This document shows, one piece after another, positions 35,387-46,700 of a stretch of DNA of 64,000 nucleotides. Numbering within the stretch: position 1 is the first letter of the stretch; each line of letters starts with the position of its first letter. Location of the stretch: assembly GCF_000151315.2 (NCBI RefSeq), contig NW_011887293.1:2092917-2156916 (forward strand), written 5' to 3'. The position numbers were made by a program, and so were the translations under genes. The notes under the pieces were generated by a model. It saw only the letters and a program-made list of their open reading frames with translations. It was not told the origin of the DNA and searched no databases. The stretch comes from Capsaspora owczarzaki ATCC 30864 (lineage: Eukaryota > Opisthokonta > Filasterea).

Positions 35387-36421
35387 TTTTCGTGATTGTT
35401 GTTGGTTTTTGGTTTTTGGTTTTTGGTTGTTTTTTTCTTGTTTTTTTTTTTTTTTTTTTCTTTTTTCTTTTCGTTGTTGTTTAGCTGCATTCGAATCGAC
35501 AAACAAACACACAAAAACAGCCAAACGAGTGAGCACAAGACGCAGCGAGATGCGACAACGAACCGAGATAGATAGAGATAGATAGAGATAGAGAGATAGA
35601 GAGATACATACACAGTGTCTATGTTGATGTGAGTGATGGAGTGGGCTGGTGTGCGGCACGGGGGAACAGAGACAGCAAAAAGGGTTGAGAATGAAAAAAA
35701 AAAAAATGGAGGACTGCTCTGGGGTTTCTGAATCCATTCGACCTCGTTGGGTCTTGTCTCCTTCCCGTTTTCACTGCCCTTTTCCCCCGCCATTCATTCT
35801 GCTGCTTGCGTTCTCGATTGCTGGCTTTTTCAATGCTGTTCTTGTCATCGACTTTTCGTGCTTGGCTCTGACGATGATGAAACGCTTTGTTTATGCTGTT
35901 TTCCGAGCAGATTTTTTTTTTGTTTGTTTGTTTCCATGGTTTTGGCTGTCTGGCTTGCTTGGTCTGCCACTATCTGCTCAGGGCATCACGGGTCTCTCCC
36001 CCTCTTTCCTCCAGACAACGGGGGCAGTCGTGCCAGCAGGACTCACACAGCGGTCGCCCAGTCCAACAGCGGTCGCGCCAAGTCTCGAACAGCAGGCACT
36101 CATCGTTTCGTCTTTCGCACGGAACCCATTGCGCAAAGTCAAGCACGCATGCCACGCCAAATGCATATACCAAAGATGATGCACACGAGGCTTGAAACCA
36201 GTCACAGGCGAGTGAGAGGGCAAAGAGAAGCGCGCTGAACAGCAGCTGCAAGCTCAATCTTAGCTGCTCCGCAACAATGACGTAGACGTGTGGAGTTTAA
36301 ACTGTAGCAATTGTGCATTGCGCATAGATACAAGGATAATAAAACACAAGAGCAAATACACGAGCGTAAATTCTTTTGAAAAAAACAACCAAACAATCTC
36401 ACAGAACAGCCATCCGAGCCT
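35387..36421. other. 1.0 kb intergenic upstream of the fusion gene
   Basis: Both flanking genes are on the minus strand, so this should hold the fusion gene promoter and the 3' end of the glycosyltransferase transcript. It carries GGTTTTT repeats with a long T-run (about 35399-35462) and a GATA-type repeat (about 35565-35606). No coding sequence is recognised. Confidence 0.5.
35565..35606. repeat. GATA/GAGATA microsatellite
   Basis: Tandem GATA and GAGATA units of about 42 bp lie about 180 bp upstream of the fusion gene start codon. Confidence 0.85.
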
Positions 36422-38399
36422 TCATCGCAACTCTCCAAAGCCTGACTTGGAGGGAAGCCCGAACGAATGCGCATCAACATGGTAGCGATCGTTGCTGCCG
36501 TTCCCAAACTGCGAATGCGCACCAGCAGGATGCGCTGTGCGGTACTGAGGCAGGACGCTGGACCCGCCAAAGAAGCCTCGTCGCGAGCGCCGAACAATGG
36601 CCCGCGCAACCAACACACAGATGCCCAAAGTGGCAAGCACCGTGCCGGTGAACAGCATGGGGTAGACGTACCAGTAGAGCGACATCAGGTGAAGCACGTA
36701 CTGGACTTGGGTTTTCAGCTTGAGCTTGGATTGACCGCGCACGCGATCGGTGAAGCTGATGGGAATTTCTTGGATGCGCTGAGCATGGCTCTTAATCATC
36801 AGCTCGAGGCCAATCTTGAAACCCATTGGGTTGACATTCTGGGCGCCGAGCCACATGCGACGACGCAGGGCAATAAACCCGCTCATTGGGTCACTGACGC
36901 TCACCAGTGGTCGTGCAAGCATCGTGGCGCCTGCACTGATCAATCGACGCAGCAGCGGCCAGTCCTGCAAAAAAAATGAAGTCGTTGGCGGCGGCGGGGG
37001 GGGGGGACGCAAGTTAGGCACAAATTTTATCGCACTCGTCGCCAAACTCCCGGGAATCCCCATCACGCGTTCGTGTGCAAACCTTAATCGAGCCACCATC
37101 GGCATAGCGTGAGCCGATAGTAAAATCGCTGACGCCCTGAATGATCGGCTCGACGAGTTCTGCGAGAGACTCTGGCGGGTGCGAAAGATCGGCGTCCATG
37201 ACCTGGAATGGAGCAAAATAGTGATTCGAAACGAAAAAAAGGAATGAGTGTATGGCGAACATCAGCCAAGCCGACACCGCTGTCCTGGCACACTGGGAAA
37301 TAACCAACACGCAACACTGCTGCTGAACGTACAACGAGCACGGGATGTTCGGCCTCTTGAAACCCACGCAGCACCGCCGAACTGAGCCCGCGCTCATGCT
37401 CACGCACCACAATTCGCATATTGTATGTTTTAGCAAGAGTTTCGACAGCTTCAACAGAGCCGTCTTGCGAATTGTCGTCGACCACAATCAACTCTGCGTC
37501 CAGATTGGATTTGGCGCAAGCGGCAAACACTCGTTCTGCGAGCGGTGGCAAGTTTTCTGCTTCCTTGTACGTTGGTACGATAATCGAGATCTGATGCACG
37601 GAGGAGTTGAGTGAGCATTTGCATTGATCATTCGCATAGAGTTGTTGTTGTTATTCCATGCGAAATATTCGGTGCTTTACCCTGCGCTCGGTCGGTTTGT
37701 GCATGTCTCGGAAATCGTCCATTCCGCGCGGCGAAGTGAACGACGTGATGACGACAAACAGAATGAGCACCATGATTGCCGCGACCAGCACATAAGCAAG
37801 TCCGGTCTGTTCACGGGTCCATCATACGTCGATCAAACCAGATTCCAACAAGCATTGCGCAGCCAGGTGAGTCAACCCGAGTTTCTTTCAATGCCCGTTC
37901 GGCTCTTTCAATTGCATTTGGCTTCGTGGTTTGGCTTCACTTTGGGAGAGTGAAACGCGCGCCAGATCGCTTCTCCACAAAGGTAAGAACATGACGTGGC
38001 AGCAAACTGAACTGCGAAAACGCGTTCCGTCGTTGCTTCATTCAGTCGTGCAGCGCAATCCAAGCGAGCAATCCAACACCGCCGCCCTCCATCGCACTGC
38101 AGCAGCAGCAGCACCGCCACGTTGCAAACCGCTGTGATGTGATGGGGGGCGGTGGGTTGGGCTCGTGGCTCGTGGCTCGTGGCGCGTTGGGGGGAAGGCC
38201 GTTTGTGTAGGAAGCAACGCTCGTCGACGCGGCTTCCCACATACACGCACAGCAGGTCAACGGCACTCACAGGCTGGCCGTGCTGCAGTAGAAACTCGCG
38301 ATATTGCTTCTGCAATCGCTTCTTCAGCCGGAAGGCGAGGCCAGAGAACGCGTCCGACGTGCCGCTGCCAACCGCCGGGCTCGAAGGAGGCGGCGGCAT
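36422..38399 (-). CDS. Dolichol-phosphate mannose synthase-like GT2 glycosyltransferase with N- and C-terminal membrane segments
   Basis: There are five exons: 38271-38399, 37681-37806, 37333-37590, 37083-37202 and 36422-36964, all joined in phase 0, giving 391 residues. The GT2 core reads ISIIVPTYKEAENLPPL, ELIVVDDNSQDGS, then VMDADLSHPPESLAELV, FTIGSRYADGGSIKDWP, SDPMSGFIALRR and GQSKLKLKTQVQYVL, as in DPM1-like synthases, which move mannose from GDP-mannose to dolichyl phosphate on the cytosolic ER face. VVDDNS and DADLSH are the nucleotide/metal sites. The first two exons add a hydrophobic segment (VLVAAIMVLILFVVITSF, about 46-68), and the C-terminus has another (about 310-334). Animal DPM1 has neither, while yeast-type enzymes have only the C-terminal one. 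The N-terminal TM recalls ALG5, but the core is DPM1-like. The gene is head-to-head with the kinase gene. Confidence 0.82.
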
Positions 38400-38612
38400 T
38401 GAGAAGCACAAAATCTGAGAAATGAAGGACTGAGATGAGAGGGGCGGGGGGAAAACAAATTATTTGACGATGGATTGAGGATTGCAGAAACTGGATTTCA
38501 TCATTGGTTCCTGTTTCTGAGCTTTGTTGCTGTAGTCTATTCTTTTTTCTTTTTTATTGTTTTTGTTTATTTTGGCGGGAACGTTTCTCAGACTCGGATT
38601 TCCACGGCAATA
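38400..38612. promoter_or_regulatory. Divergent promoter region, glycosyltransferase / kinase
   Basis: Only 213 bp separate the two start codons, which point away from each other, so a shared bidirectional promoter is likely. No specific box is assigned. The kinase side is T-rich. Confidence 0.5.
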
Positions 38613-40283
38613 ATGGATGGCGAGGTCCACGTCGATCCGACACTCTCGTTCGGCTACTATGCACGGCTGGCTCAGCGGTTGCATGAGGCCGCGGCATTGG
38701 CATTGAGCAACGGGCAGCGCGACAAGGCGCGAGTGCTGCTGCTGCGCTTCACGACGCTGTGCCTGGAAGGGCTGCCGAGGCACCCAGAGTACCAGAGTCC
38801 AAAGCACCGCGACGACAAGCGCAGATTGCTGGCCTTGTGTCGCAACGCCATCACCGTCCTCGAAAAGTTCAAGAGCGAAGCCCTCCAACAAAGTGAAACC
38901 GGAACAAGTGGAGGAGCTGGAACGGGAACGACGACGCTTCAGTCATCATCATCATCATCACCCTCTGCCATGCACGATACAAGCTCATCCGAAGCGAGTT
39001 TGCTCACACACTCAACCGGGGCAATCGGAGAGGAGTCGGAAGGGCACGAGACAGACAACGCTTGGCCAGTCGAAGTTGCAGCAGCCGAGTTACCAAGCTC
39101 GACCGATTCCCCGAGTCAACAAACACAACCAGAGACACCTCAGGAATCGACAGGGACGCCTGAAACCGAGCATGGAGTGATAGCAAGTCGTCATCAAAGG
39201 GGCCCGCCCGGTCGCGTGCGGTTGTTGCGGCGTGACAGCGACTTTGAAATAATTCTCGGAGCAGGCCACGGGAATGGGAGTGGCGAGATTGGCGCAGGCA
39301 CGTTCGGCAAGGTCTACAAGGTGCGAGACTGCCAGACAGACACCGTTTGTGTCATGAAACGCATTCCTTATTCATCACCGTCCGACGTTCAAGCCATCAC
39401 TCGAGAAACCATGCTGTTGCGGAAACTCGTCCACCCTAACATTGTGGCGTATCGAACACTGTTTGCGTCCCAGAGAGTACCTGAAAGCATGTGCCTTGTG
39501 ATGGAGTACTGCAATGGCGGCGATTTGCAAGCTTGGATGGAGCAGTACGTCTGCCGGCCGGACGTCACGCTGCATCCTGCCACCACTCCGACGCTTCCTG
39601 AAGCGGTCTTGCTGCATTGGATGGAACAACTGGCGAGAGCCCTTGCATTCGTTCACGCGTCGGGAATCTTGCACCGCGACCTCAAGCCAAGCAACTTTCT
39701 CCTCGTGACCCCTGCATCGCCTTTAGAAGACTACTTTACGCAACACTATCCCCACACCCTGCCTTCCTTGAAGCCGTCTGCTGGTGGCCGCCGGGACGAT
39801 CATCCGCCCTCAGATGATGCTACCTCACCCGAAGCTGCTTATATGCCATCCCACCCCGAGTTTCACTTGCCCCGCGAGTTTCTAAGTTCCGGGTCGCCCT
39901 TCCCACCCATCATCAAGCTGGGTGATTTTGGTCTGGGGTACGAGCTCGGCCCATCACGCGAGTTTGCGTCCACTCGAGCTGGAACCGTCATCTATTGGCC
40001 ACCCGAGATTATGGCTGCTCAAGCCTCCAGCAAGGCGTCTGAGGTCTACTCGTTCGGCGCCATCTTTATCGAGCTCGCCCTTGCCCCTGGCATGGTCGCC
40101 ACCTCTCTCCTTCTGCCAAAGGATCTAGCCCTGCACTTGGCACGACTCCGTGCATTGTACTCTGAAGCCTTCGCGGACGCTTTGGTCGACATGATCAATT
40201 TTGCTCCAGAAGATCGACCCTCCTTTAACGAAACTGTTCTTGCGTTGCAGCTCATCCAGCAGTTGAATCTGAAAGGCGTGTGA
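38613..40283 (+). CDS. Ser/Thr protein kinase with a USP8/AMSH-type N-terminal domain
   Basis: Single exon, 556 residues. The start ATG at 38613 (MDGEVHVDPT) is preferred because the frame upstream is a T-rich leader. Residues about 10-90 (YYARLAQRLHEAAALALSNG, then LLRFTTLCLEGLPRHPEYQ) match the helical USP8-dimerisation/MIT-like module of the ESCRT-linked deubiquitinases AMSH and USP8. A Ser/Thr/Gln-rich linker follows. The kinase has the glycine loop IGAGTFGKVYKV (about 226), VMKRI, HRDLKPSNFLL (about 353) and DFGLGYEL (about 436). It resembles NEK and related kinases, but the subfamily is uncertain. About 65 residues are inserted between the catalytic loop and DFG, and the usual DVWS is EVYS. 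The context suggests a kinase recruited to endosomal sorting machinery, which is inference. Confidence 0.82.
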   Translation: MDGEVHVDPTLSFGYYARLAQRLHEAAALALSNGQRDKARVLLLRFTTLCLEGLPRHPEYQSPKHRDDKRRLLALCRNAITVLEKFKSEALQQSETGTSGGAGTGTTTLQSSSSSSPSAMHDTSSSEASLLTHSTGAIGEESEGHETDNAWPVEVAAAELPSSTDSPSQQTQPETPQESTGTPETEHGVIASRHQRGPPGRVRLLRRDSDFEIILGAGHGNGSGEIGAGTFGKVYKVRDCQTDTVCVMKRIPYSSPSDVQAITRETMLLRKLVHPNIVAYRTLFASQRVPESMCLVMEYCNGGDLQAWMEQYVCRPDVTLHPATTPTLPEAVLLHWMEQLARALAFVHASGILHRDLKPSNFLLVTPASPLEDYFTQHYPHTLPSLKPSAGGRRDDHPPSDDATSPEAAYMPSHPEFHLPREFLSSGSPFPPIIKLGDFGLGYELGPSREFASTRAGTVIYWPPEIMAAQASSKASEVYSFGAIFIELALAPGMVATSLLLPKDLALHLARLRALYSEAFADALVDMINFAPEDRPSFNETVLALQLIQQLNLKGV

Positions 40284-40720
40284 TCAAGTATTGCAGTTAA
40301 CTCGGTGTGACGATGACAAGGTCGCTTTTTGATACAAGTGTAGATTAACATGAAAATATAACAATGGTTGGAAATCAGAATGCAGCAAATCAAAACTAGT
40401 GTACAAGGATGGAGGAGGAGGAGAAGGAGGAGGAGGAGGAGGAGGAGGAGGAGGAGGAGGAGGAGGAGGAGGAGGAGGAGGAGGAGGAGGAGGAGGATGA
40501 GCAGGAGGAGGAGGAGGAGGAGGAGGAGGAGGAGGAGGAGGAGGAGGATTGATGAGGATACCGAGGAAAAAAAAAGAAGAACGAGCTTTCAAAACAAAAC
40601 GGAAAAAAACTGAGAAAGTTCAAGTACGGTGGAGAGGACAATCAGAACGTTCGGAAACGAAATGGCGCAGAATGTCCACAGAGGCAAATAGTATCAAGTA
40701 AAACGCTCAGAAAAGAGTGG
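40284..40720. other. Convergent 3' intergenic with long GGA tract
   Basis: These 437 bp lie between the kinase stop (+) and the histidine kinase stop (-). They are dominated by the purine repeat at 40409-40548. No gene is seen. Translations of the repeat (poly-Arg, poly-Pro or poly-Ser) are artefacts. Confidence 0.6.
40409..40548. repeat. (GGA)n purine microsatellite, about 140 bp
   Basis: Near-perfect GGA triplets are broken by GGAGAAG near 40420 and by GATGAGCAGGAG near 40500. All purine on the plus strand. Confidence 0.95.
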
Positions 40721-43700
40721 TCAGCAGTTTGACTCGGAGGAAGGCTTGCCGCTGATCTCATTGGCAAACTCAACCGGACTGTGCACTTCGATTAAGGGAG
40801 TGGCGGCCAAGGGAATACTGAGCAAGGGAGTGACGGAGGGGAGACCCGAGAGACTTCGCGATGAGCGGAACTTTTCACTGTCCGAGCTGGAACTGCCATG
40901 GGTCCTTGCGCTCTGTCCCAAGGTCGTGGAACGCGGGCGGTGGCCAGAACTGCTGTGCGGAAGAGAGCTGCCGGCTGCGTTTCCTGGATTGTGATTGCGA
41001 CGAGACGTCGATTGAGACTCTGGAGAGTGGGTGTCGGGAGCTGAGGACGACGACGATGACGCAGCACGTCCGTGGCGAAGGGGGTTGCCCATTGCGTGAT
41101 GGCTACTGAGAACGTGGCTGGAGGAATCAGTCGTCAAAACCTCCACCGATCCCGCAGAGCGAATCTCGCTGCTAGCCGACGACCGACTGGCACTTCGCGT
41201 GGTGCTAGCGGTCGGCGAATGGCCCAGCCCCACTTTGACCATTCCGCGCCCCGGGGCGACAGAACCAAACGACGGGGTGGCGGCCGCACTGGCGCTGAGA
41301 GCACGCTGATGGCTTGAATTCTGGTACAACGCGGCCGCCTGGACCAACTTGCCCGACACAACGACAGGCTCGCTGTCGACAAAGCGCTGAGCGAGAACCT
41401 CTGGCGGCAACACGGTGGAAGTAGGCGCAGCAATCCATTCTCGCGAATGGTCGAGTCGAGAACCAGACCCAGAAAGACCGGCCATGACGGCAGCGGACGA
41501 CGTCAGACCAGACGACGGACCCTGCAGCACCGCCTGCAAGGAATTGTGGCTTCTGTTCTTGATGTGACCGTCGGCCTTTTCAACCCAGATCTCGTTTTGG
41601 CTGGGACGAGGGCTGAAGGAGCTGTCCGCCAACGCTTCCGCCGTCGGGGCGGTTGGGCCTGCCGTCGTCACACGCCGGATGACGCCTCGGCTTTCCAACG
41701 CTTCGATCGCTTTGCGCAACGCGGCCGAAAAGGTCTCAAACCTCAACGGTTTGGTGCACAAGTCGTCCATGCCGTGCTGACGGCACCTCTCGCGAGTCGG
41801 GGCAGTGGCGTCTGCCGTCAGTGCCAGAATGTAGTAGCCAGGCCGGTTGTGCTGCCTTTCGTATCGACGAATATGGGACGCAGCCAGATCGCCGTTCATG
41901 ATAGGCATCTGGACATCCATCAAAATGATCTGGAATGGACTCGGGAACTCGGACGCCCGTTCCAGCGCCAACTGGCCATTCCCGACACCCTCAAACTTCA
42001 CGCCGAGGCGCGTCAGGAACGCCTGCACAACCTTCATGTTGATGTTGTTGTCTTCGGCAATCAGCACGCGTACATTCCAGTTCCGGAAGAAGGTTTCGGG
42101 TTGGACTGTCGGCTCCGGAATGAGCTCTTGGTGCAGCACCACAGCGCGGAGCTCGTTCATCTTCAGCGGCTTGACCACAACTTGAACAGCTCGCAGCCAG
42201 TCATACGACCACGCGGCAATGCCGTTGGCTCCAGGCCGTGCGCCTTTCTGTGTCTGCTTGTATCGAGCAAACTCGTTTTGAATGGAAACAAGCTGCTGTC
42301 GGGTTGTGAGGAAGACCCACTGTGTCAGCGTGAACAAGGAGGGATCAAAGGTGGCCATATGGCTGGAGAATTCAAAGTCGCAGATGACGTTGGACAGCGC
42401 AGTCTCGGTCGCGGAGGTGGAGGTGGCGGTTGTCGCCGCAGTCACGCCGGCTTCGGCGGGCGAGGCTGGAGTTTGGGCGTTGCGCCGCACAAGCTCAGAC
42501 AGCAGCTCGTCGGGACGGGTTCGAATAGTGATATCAAAGGCGTCTTGAAGGTAAGCGCAAACGATGCGTTGCACCAAAGGGGATGAAACGACAAGCAGCA
42601 AACTTTGGCGACCATCCGGGCGGGTGAGCGATCGACTTCGGTCGACAATGTAGCGGGGAGGCGCACCTTGGCTGCTCGATTCCACCCCGCTTTGTTTGCG
42701 CTTGATCCGTCGAGTCGAAGCGCTTGCAGAAGGTTGCGGCTCGGGCTGCTGTGGCGGCTGTGGATGAGGTTTGGGTCGAAGCTCGATGTTTCAAGTGCTG
42801 GGCAACTGAAGACTGGCAGCCGAGGCAGATTGACTCACGACGACGCGTCGACGGCAGCAGTGTGACGCAGCAGCGTGCGATGGAGCAGGGGTGCGCAACG
42901 AAGTATTGGTGCGCACAGACAGCAGTGATGCTCGAGCAGGTAGCAGCGACGCAGCAGGAATCAATGGTCGCGTCAATGACACGGTTGCTGCTGCGACTGG
43001 AAGCAGAGGTGGTGCAAATGTCGTGGTTGGTGGTGCCACAGAAAGCAAGGGAGGCGCAAACGAAGTGGATGGCTGTGCGGATGATGTGAACTCGGGCCGG
43101 TCAGGAGATTTTGGAAGGAACTGACGTGAAAACACCTCCATCGATGGTGGCGCAGCTCCAAGCGAGTGTTCCTGCGGTCCTGCGTGGTTCGTGCCCAGAA
43201 GTCCATGCTCGCCGCTGTTCATTGCCCCTGTGAGGGTGGTTGCGGCTGGCTTTGGTACAGGGACAACCGCGTCTGGCGCGGCAACAATCAACGGCAGCTC
43301 CAAGCCAAGGCCCAGCCCAAACGCAAGATCGGTTGCATTGCTGACGGGCGCGAACGTCGTCGGCAATCCCGATTTGAATGCTGAAGAGCCGACCTGCGGG
43401 AGGGGTGATGATGAAACGGCTGTTGCGATGTGGAGTGGAGGAGCAACCGCCAATGGCGGGAGAGGGCGAATCGAAACAGTACTTGCGCCGCTGGATGGCT
43501 GACCCCAGAACAGTCGCATCGCTTCGTCGCTGGGATCAGTTGCTTCGGTTGCAAGTGGGGCGGCAGCGAACAGTTGCTCTGGCCAGGCATGCGGCAGCGC
43601 AGCCGGCGAGTCTGGATGCTTGGGGATGCGAGGAGGCTCTTCGCGATGATTGGCATCCACAGGTGCGGTACCATTGGACTTTGAGGGCTGTTTGTCTTCC

Positions 43701-46700
43701 AAAGCAGCAGCAAAGATTGCCCGAGCATCATGCGTTTGTGGTGGCAGTGGTGATGGTTGGTGGTCGGCATCAAACATCATCGAATCCGTGTGGCTGGAGA
43801 ACGAAGTTGCAGAAGTTGCCTCGTGGCTCGCCGGCACGCCCGTCCTTGACAACGAGGCATCGTCCAACGAACGGCGTGTGGTTGGAAGACGCGCTTGAGA
43901 GTCAAAGGCGACCAGTGTTCCTTTGCTGCCAGTCGACGACAGTTCGGACTTTGATGACGCAGCAGACACGGCAAACGCATGAGGATCGTGGGCCGGCATG
44001 TCCGTTGCGACGGATGGTGGCAGTGCGTTGGCGCCTGAGAGCAACGCATGGATCATTGGGCTGCTATTCTTGTCCATGCGGTTGTGAAGCGGCACAAACA
44101 TCGGGTCAAGGTCAACAGTCCCAGGAGCAACAGAGGTAGATTTCACAAGCGGGTCCTTGGCGGTGGGTTGGGGAGCAGAACCGCGGATTCCTGGAGCCGT
44201 TGTTGGAGCTGTTGTTGTTGTGGGAGCTGTTGTTGTTGTTGGAGCTGTTGTTGTTGTTGTTGTTGGAACCGGTGGAGGCGGAACTAAAGACTCGTCGCGT
44301 GCAATCTCAAACGACATGTCGAGCTGGAAGCGAGTACCTTGTTGATAGACACTGTGAAAGTACAGCTCGCCACCCATGATGCGAGCCAGCTCGGCCGTGA
44401 TGCAGAGGCCGAGACCGGTGCCGCCGTTCGGACCGTTCGGATTGACTTGGAAGAACGGCGTAAACAGCCTGTGCCACTCTTGATCACGAATGCCAATGCC
44501 AGTGTCCTCGCACATGAAGCGGACGCGCACGTATTTTTCGTCGGGAACTTCGTCGGCAGCCTCGAGCGGCGGAAGCAGCTCGGCCGAGAGCAGAACGTGA
44601 CCCTTCTCGGTGAATTTGCACGCGTTGGACAACAGGTTGTTAAGGATTTGGGTCAGCCGAGGCGGGTCGCCAAGCACACAGCGAGGCAGGGCCGGGTCGA
44701 TGAAGGACAGCAACTCGACACCCAGCTTGTCTTTGAGGAACTTGGACTGGCTAATGTTGACGCACATGCTCTCAATCAACGGACGCAGCTCCATTGGCTT
44801 TTGCTCCAAGCCGATGATGTAATTGTCCATGCGGGACAGATCGAGAATGTTGTTCACCAACGAGTTCATGAGATCCGAGCTAAACTCAATGTCTTTCAGG
44901 ACCCCGCGCTGCTCCTCGTTCAGTTGCGTTTGAGCCAACACATCAACAAGCCCAATCACACCGTTGAGCGGCGTCCGCAGCTCGTGTGTCATGTGGCTCA
45001 TGAACTGGCTTGTGCTGTGCTTGGACTGGACCAACGTCGCATTTGTTCGCTCGAGCTCGAGGTCGTGCTGCTTTTGCGACGTAATGTTGGTCAGAACAAT
45101 GCAAATGTCGTCGGGGCTGCTTGGGTCAGTGTCGACTTCCAGTTGCAGCCACACTGGGCGTGTGAGCACCTGGGATGCGACGTTGGGCTTGAGTGGCACG
45201 GAATGGACTTGCGAGGATGGCGCAGACGATTCGCTGGCCGTCGGGAGCGTGTTGATGCTGTGGGTCGACGAGGATGCCAGATTGTGCTCGTCATTTGTCG
45301 GGTCAACTTGTACGACAACCTCCCCGGAGGAGCTCGAGTGTTTGGGCTGACTGGTGTCGTGCCCAGAGCCTGCGTCGCTTTGGAGCTCATTGTCGGGATT
45401 TTCAGCACCGCCATTATCGGCTGCGCTGGCGAGATCTGCCGCCCAAGTGTCACGACTGATGCTGGTTGCAATCTCAATTTTGCCAGAGTGTAGCTCTCCG
45501 CATTGAATGCGCTCCAATAAATCCTTGACAATTGGCCACTGCATCAGGTGTTGGATGAATCGCGAGGCCTCCTCCTTGGAGCGCACACCGAAGGTGGCGT
45601 AAAAGAACTCGGTGCAGTACTTGACCTCCATGTCCCGCATTGCCAACACCACCATGGAGGTGGGAGCGCGGCTTCTGAATTGGATGCTCTGGAGAAGCTC
45701 GTTGAACGCTGCTCGCAGCATCGTGGTCTCGTAGAATCGACTGAACAAGCCCCAGATGCCGGGCGGCGTTTGGAGCGGAGAAATGTCTGCCACAGAGTCT
45801 TGCGCACGAGCCAGCGTGGAAACTTGCTCAACCAGCCGCTTTAGTGGAATGGTGATGATTGTCGCGACCAGACTGCCGAGCAGAGCAGTACACACGACCA
45901 CCGAGACAGTAAAGATGATGAGCTCCGATGACTCGATCGGCATGGACGGCTCGGGTGCGGCGTACAGGATGGCCCACTGCAGCCCAGGTCGGTCAAACTT
46001 CTCCAAGACGAGACGCAACGACGCGTCGCTCGTGGGCACAACGTACGTATTGTTCACGCAACTCGAGCAGCTTGAGACGCCCGAGGTGTTGTACCATCGC
46101 GCGAGGGCGAGTATCTGAGGTGGGAGCTGCGACTGTGTCTGAATGCTGTCGTATGAATGTTTGCTTCCGTCTGACATGACACTTGCGGCGGCCATGACCT
46201 CGTGAGTCGCGCGATCAATGATCAGCGCATACCCTGAACCCAAGTTCGCATCTGCCAGCTCAAGCAGCATGTCGCTAAACGTCCTCATCGTGATGCTGAG
46301 CGCAACGGCAGAAAGATTATAGGCGGGCCCTTGCGCCCTGCGCGGGTGCACAAGCACGGACAGCATTGTCGTGCCGAACGTGACTGATCGGCGGGGCGGG
46401 GCCCACTGCAATTCCTGTGTAGAGTTGGAAAGGAATGCTTCGAAGAACTCGCCCAGAGCCTCTGCGGTCGGAGCATAGATGGGCGACGTGCCGTTGATTG
46501 GTTGGAGCGTTGTTCGGTTCAGGCTGGTCAAGGTCAAAAGGCCGTTGATGTCGGACGCGTTGCCGTCGATGCGCAAGAGTTGGTCCTGAGTCAGAGGTCC
46601 CATTTGCATAATTGGCAGCAAGCGAGCGTCGTGAATGCCAAGAACCTGGCCGCTGGTGAATGACAGCCCCGCAGAGCTTGGAGACGGCGGCAGCGGGAGT

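Noticed and set aside
40284-40641. Poly-Pro, poly-Arg and poly-Ser frames
   Set aside because: They are translations of the GGA microsatellite in different frames, not genes.
41447-42586. Plus-strand open frame of 379 residues
   Set aside because: Antisense to the receiver domain of the histidine kinase.
44339-45493. Plus-strand open frame of 384 residues
   Set aside because: Antisense to the HisKA/ATPase region of the histidine kinase.
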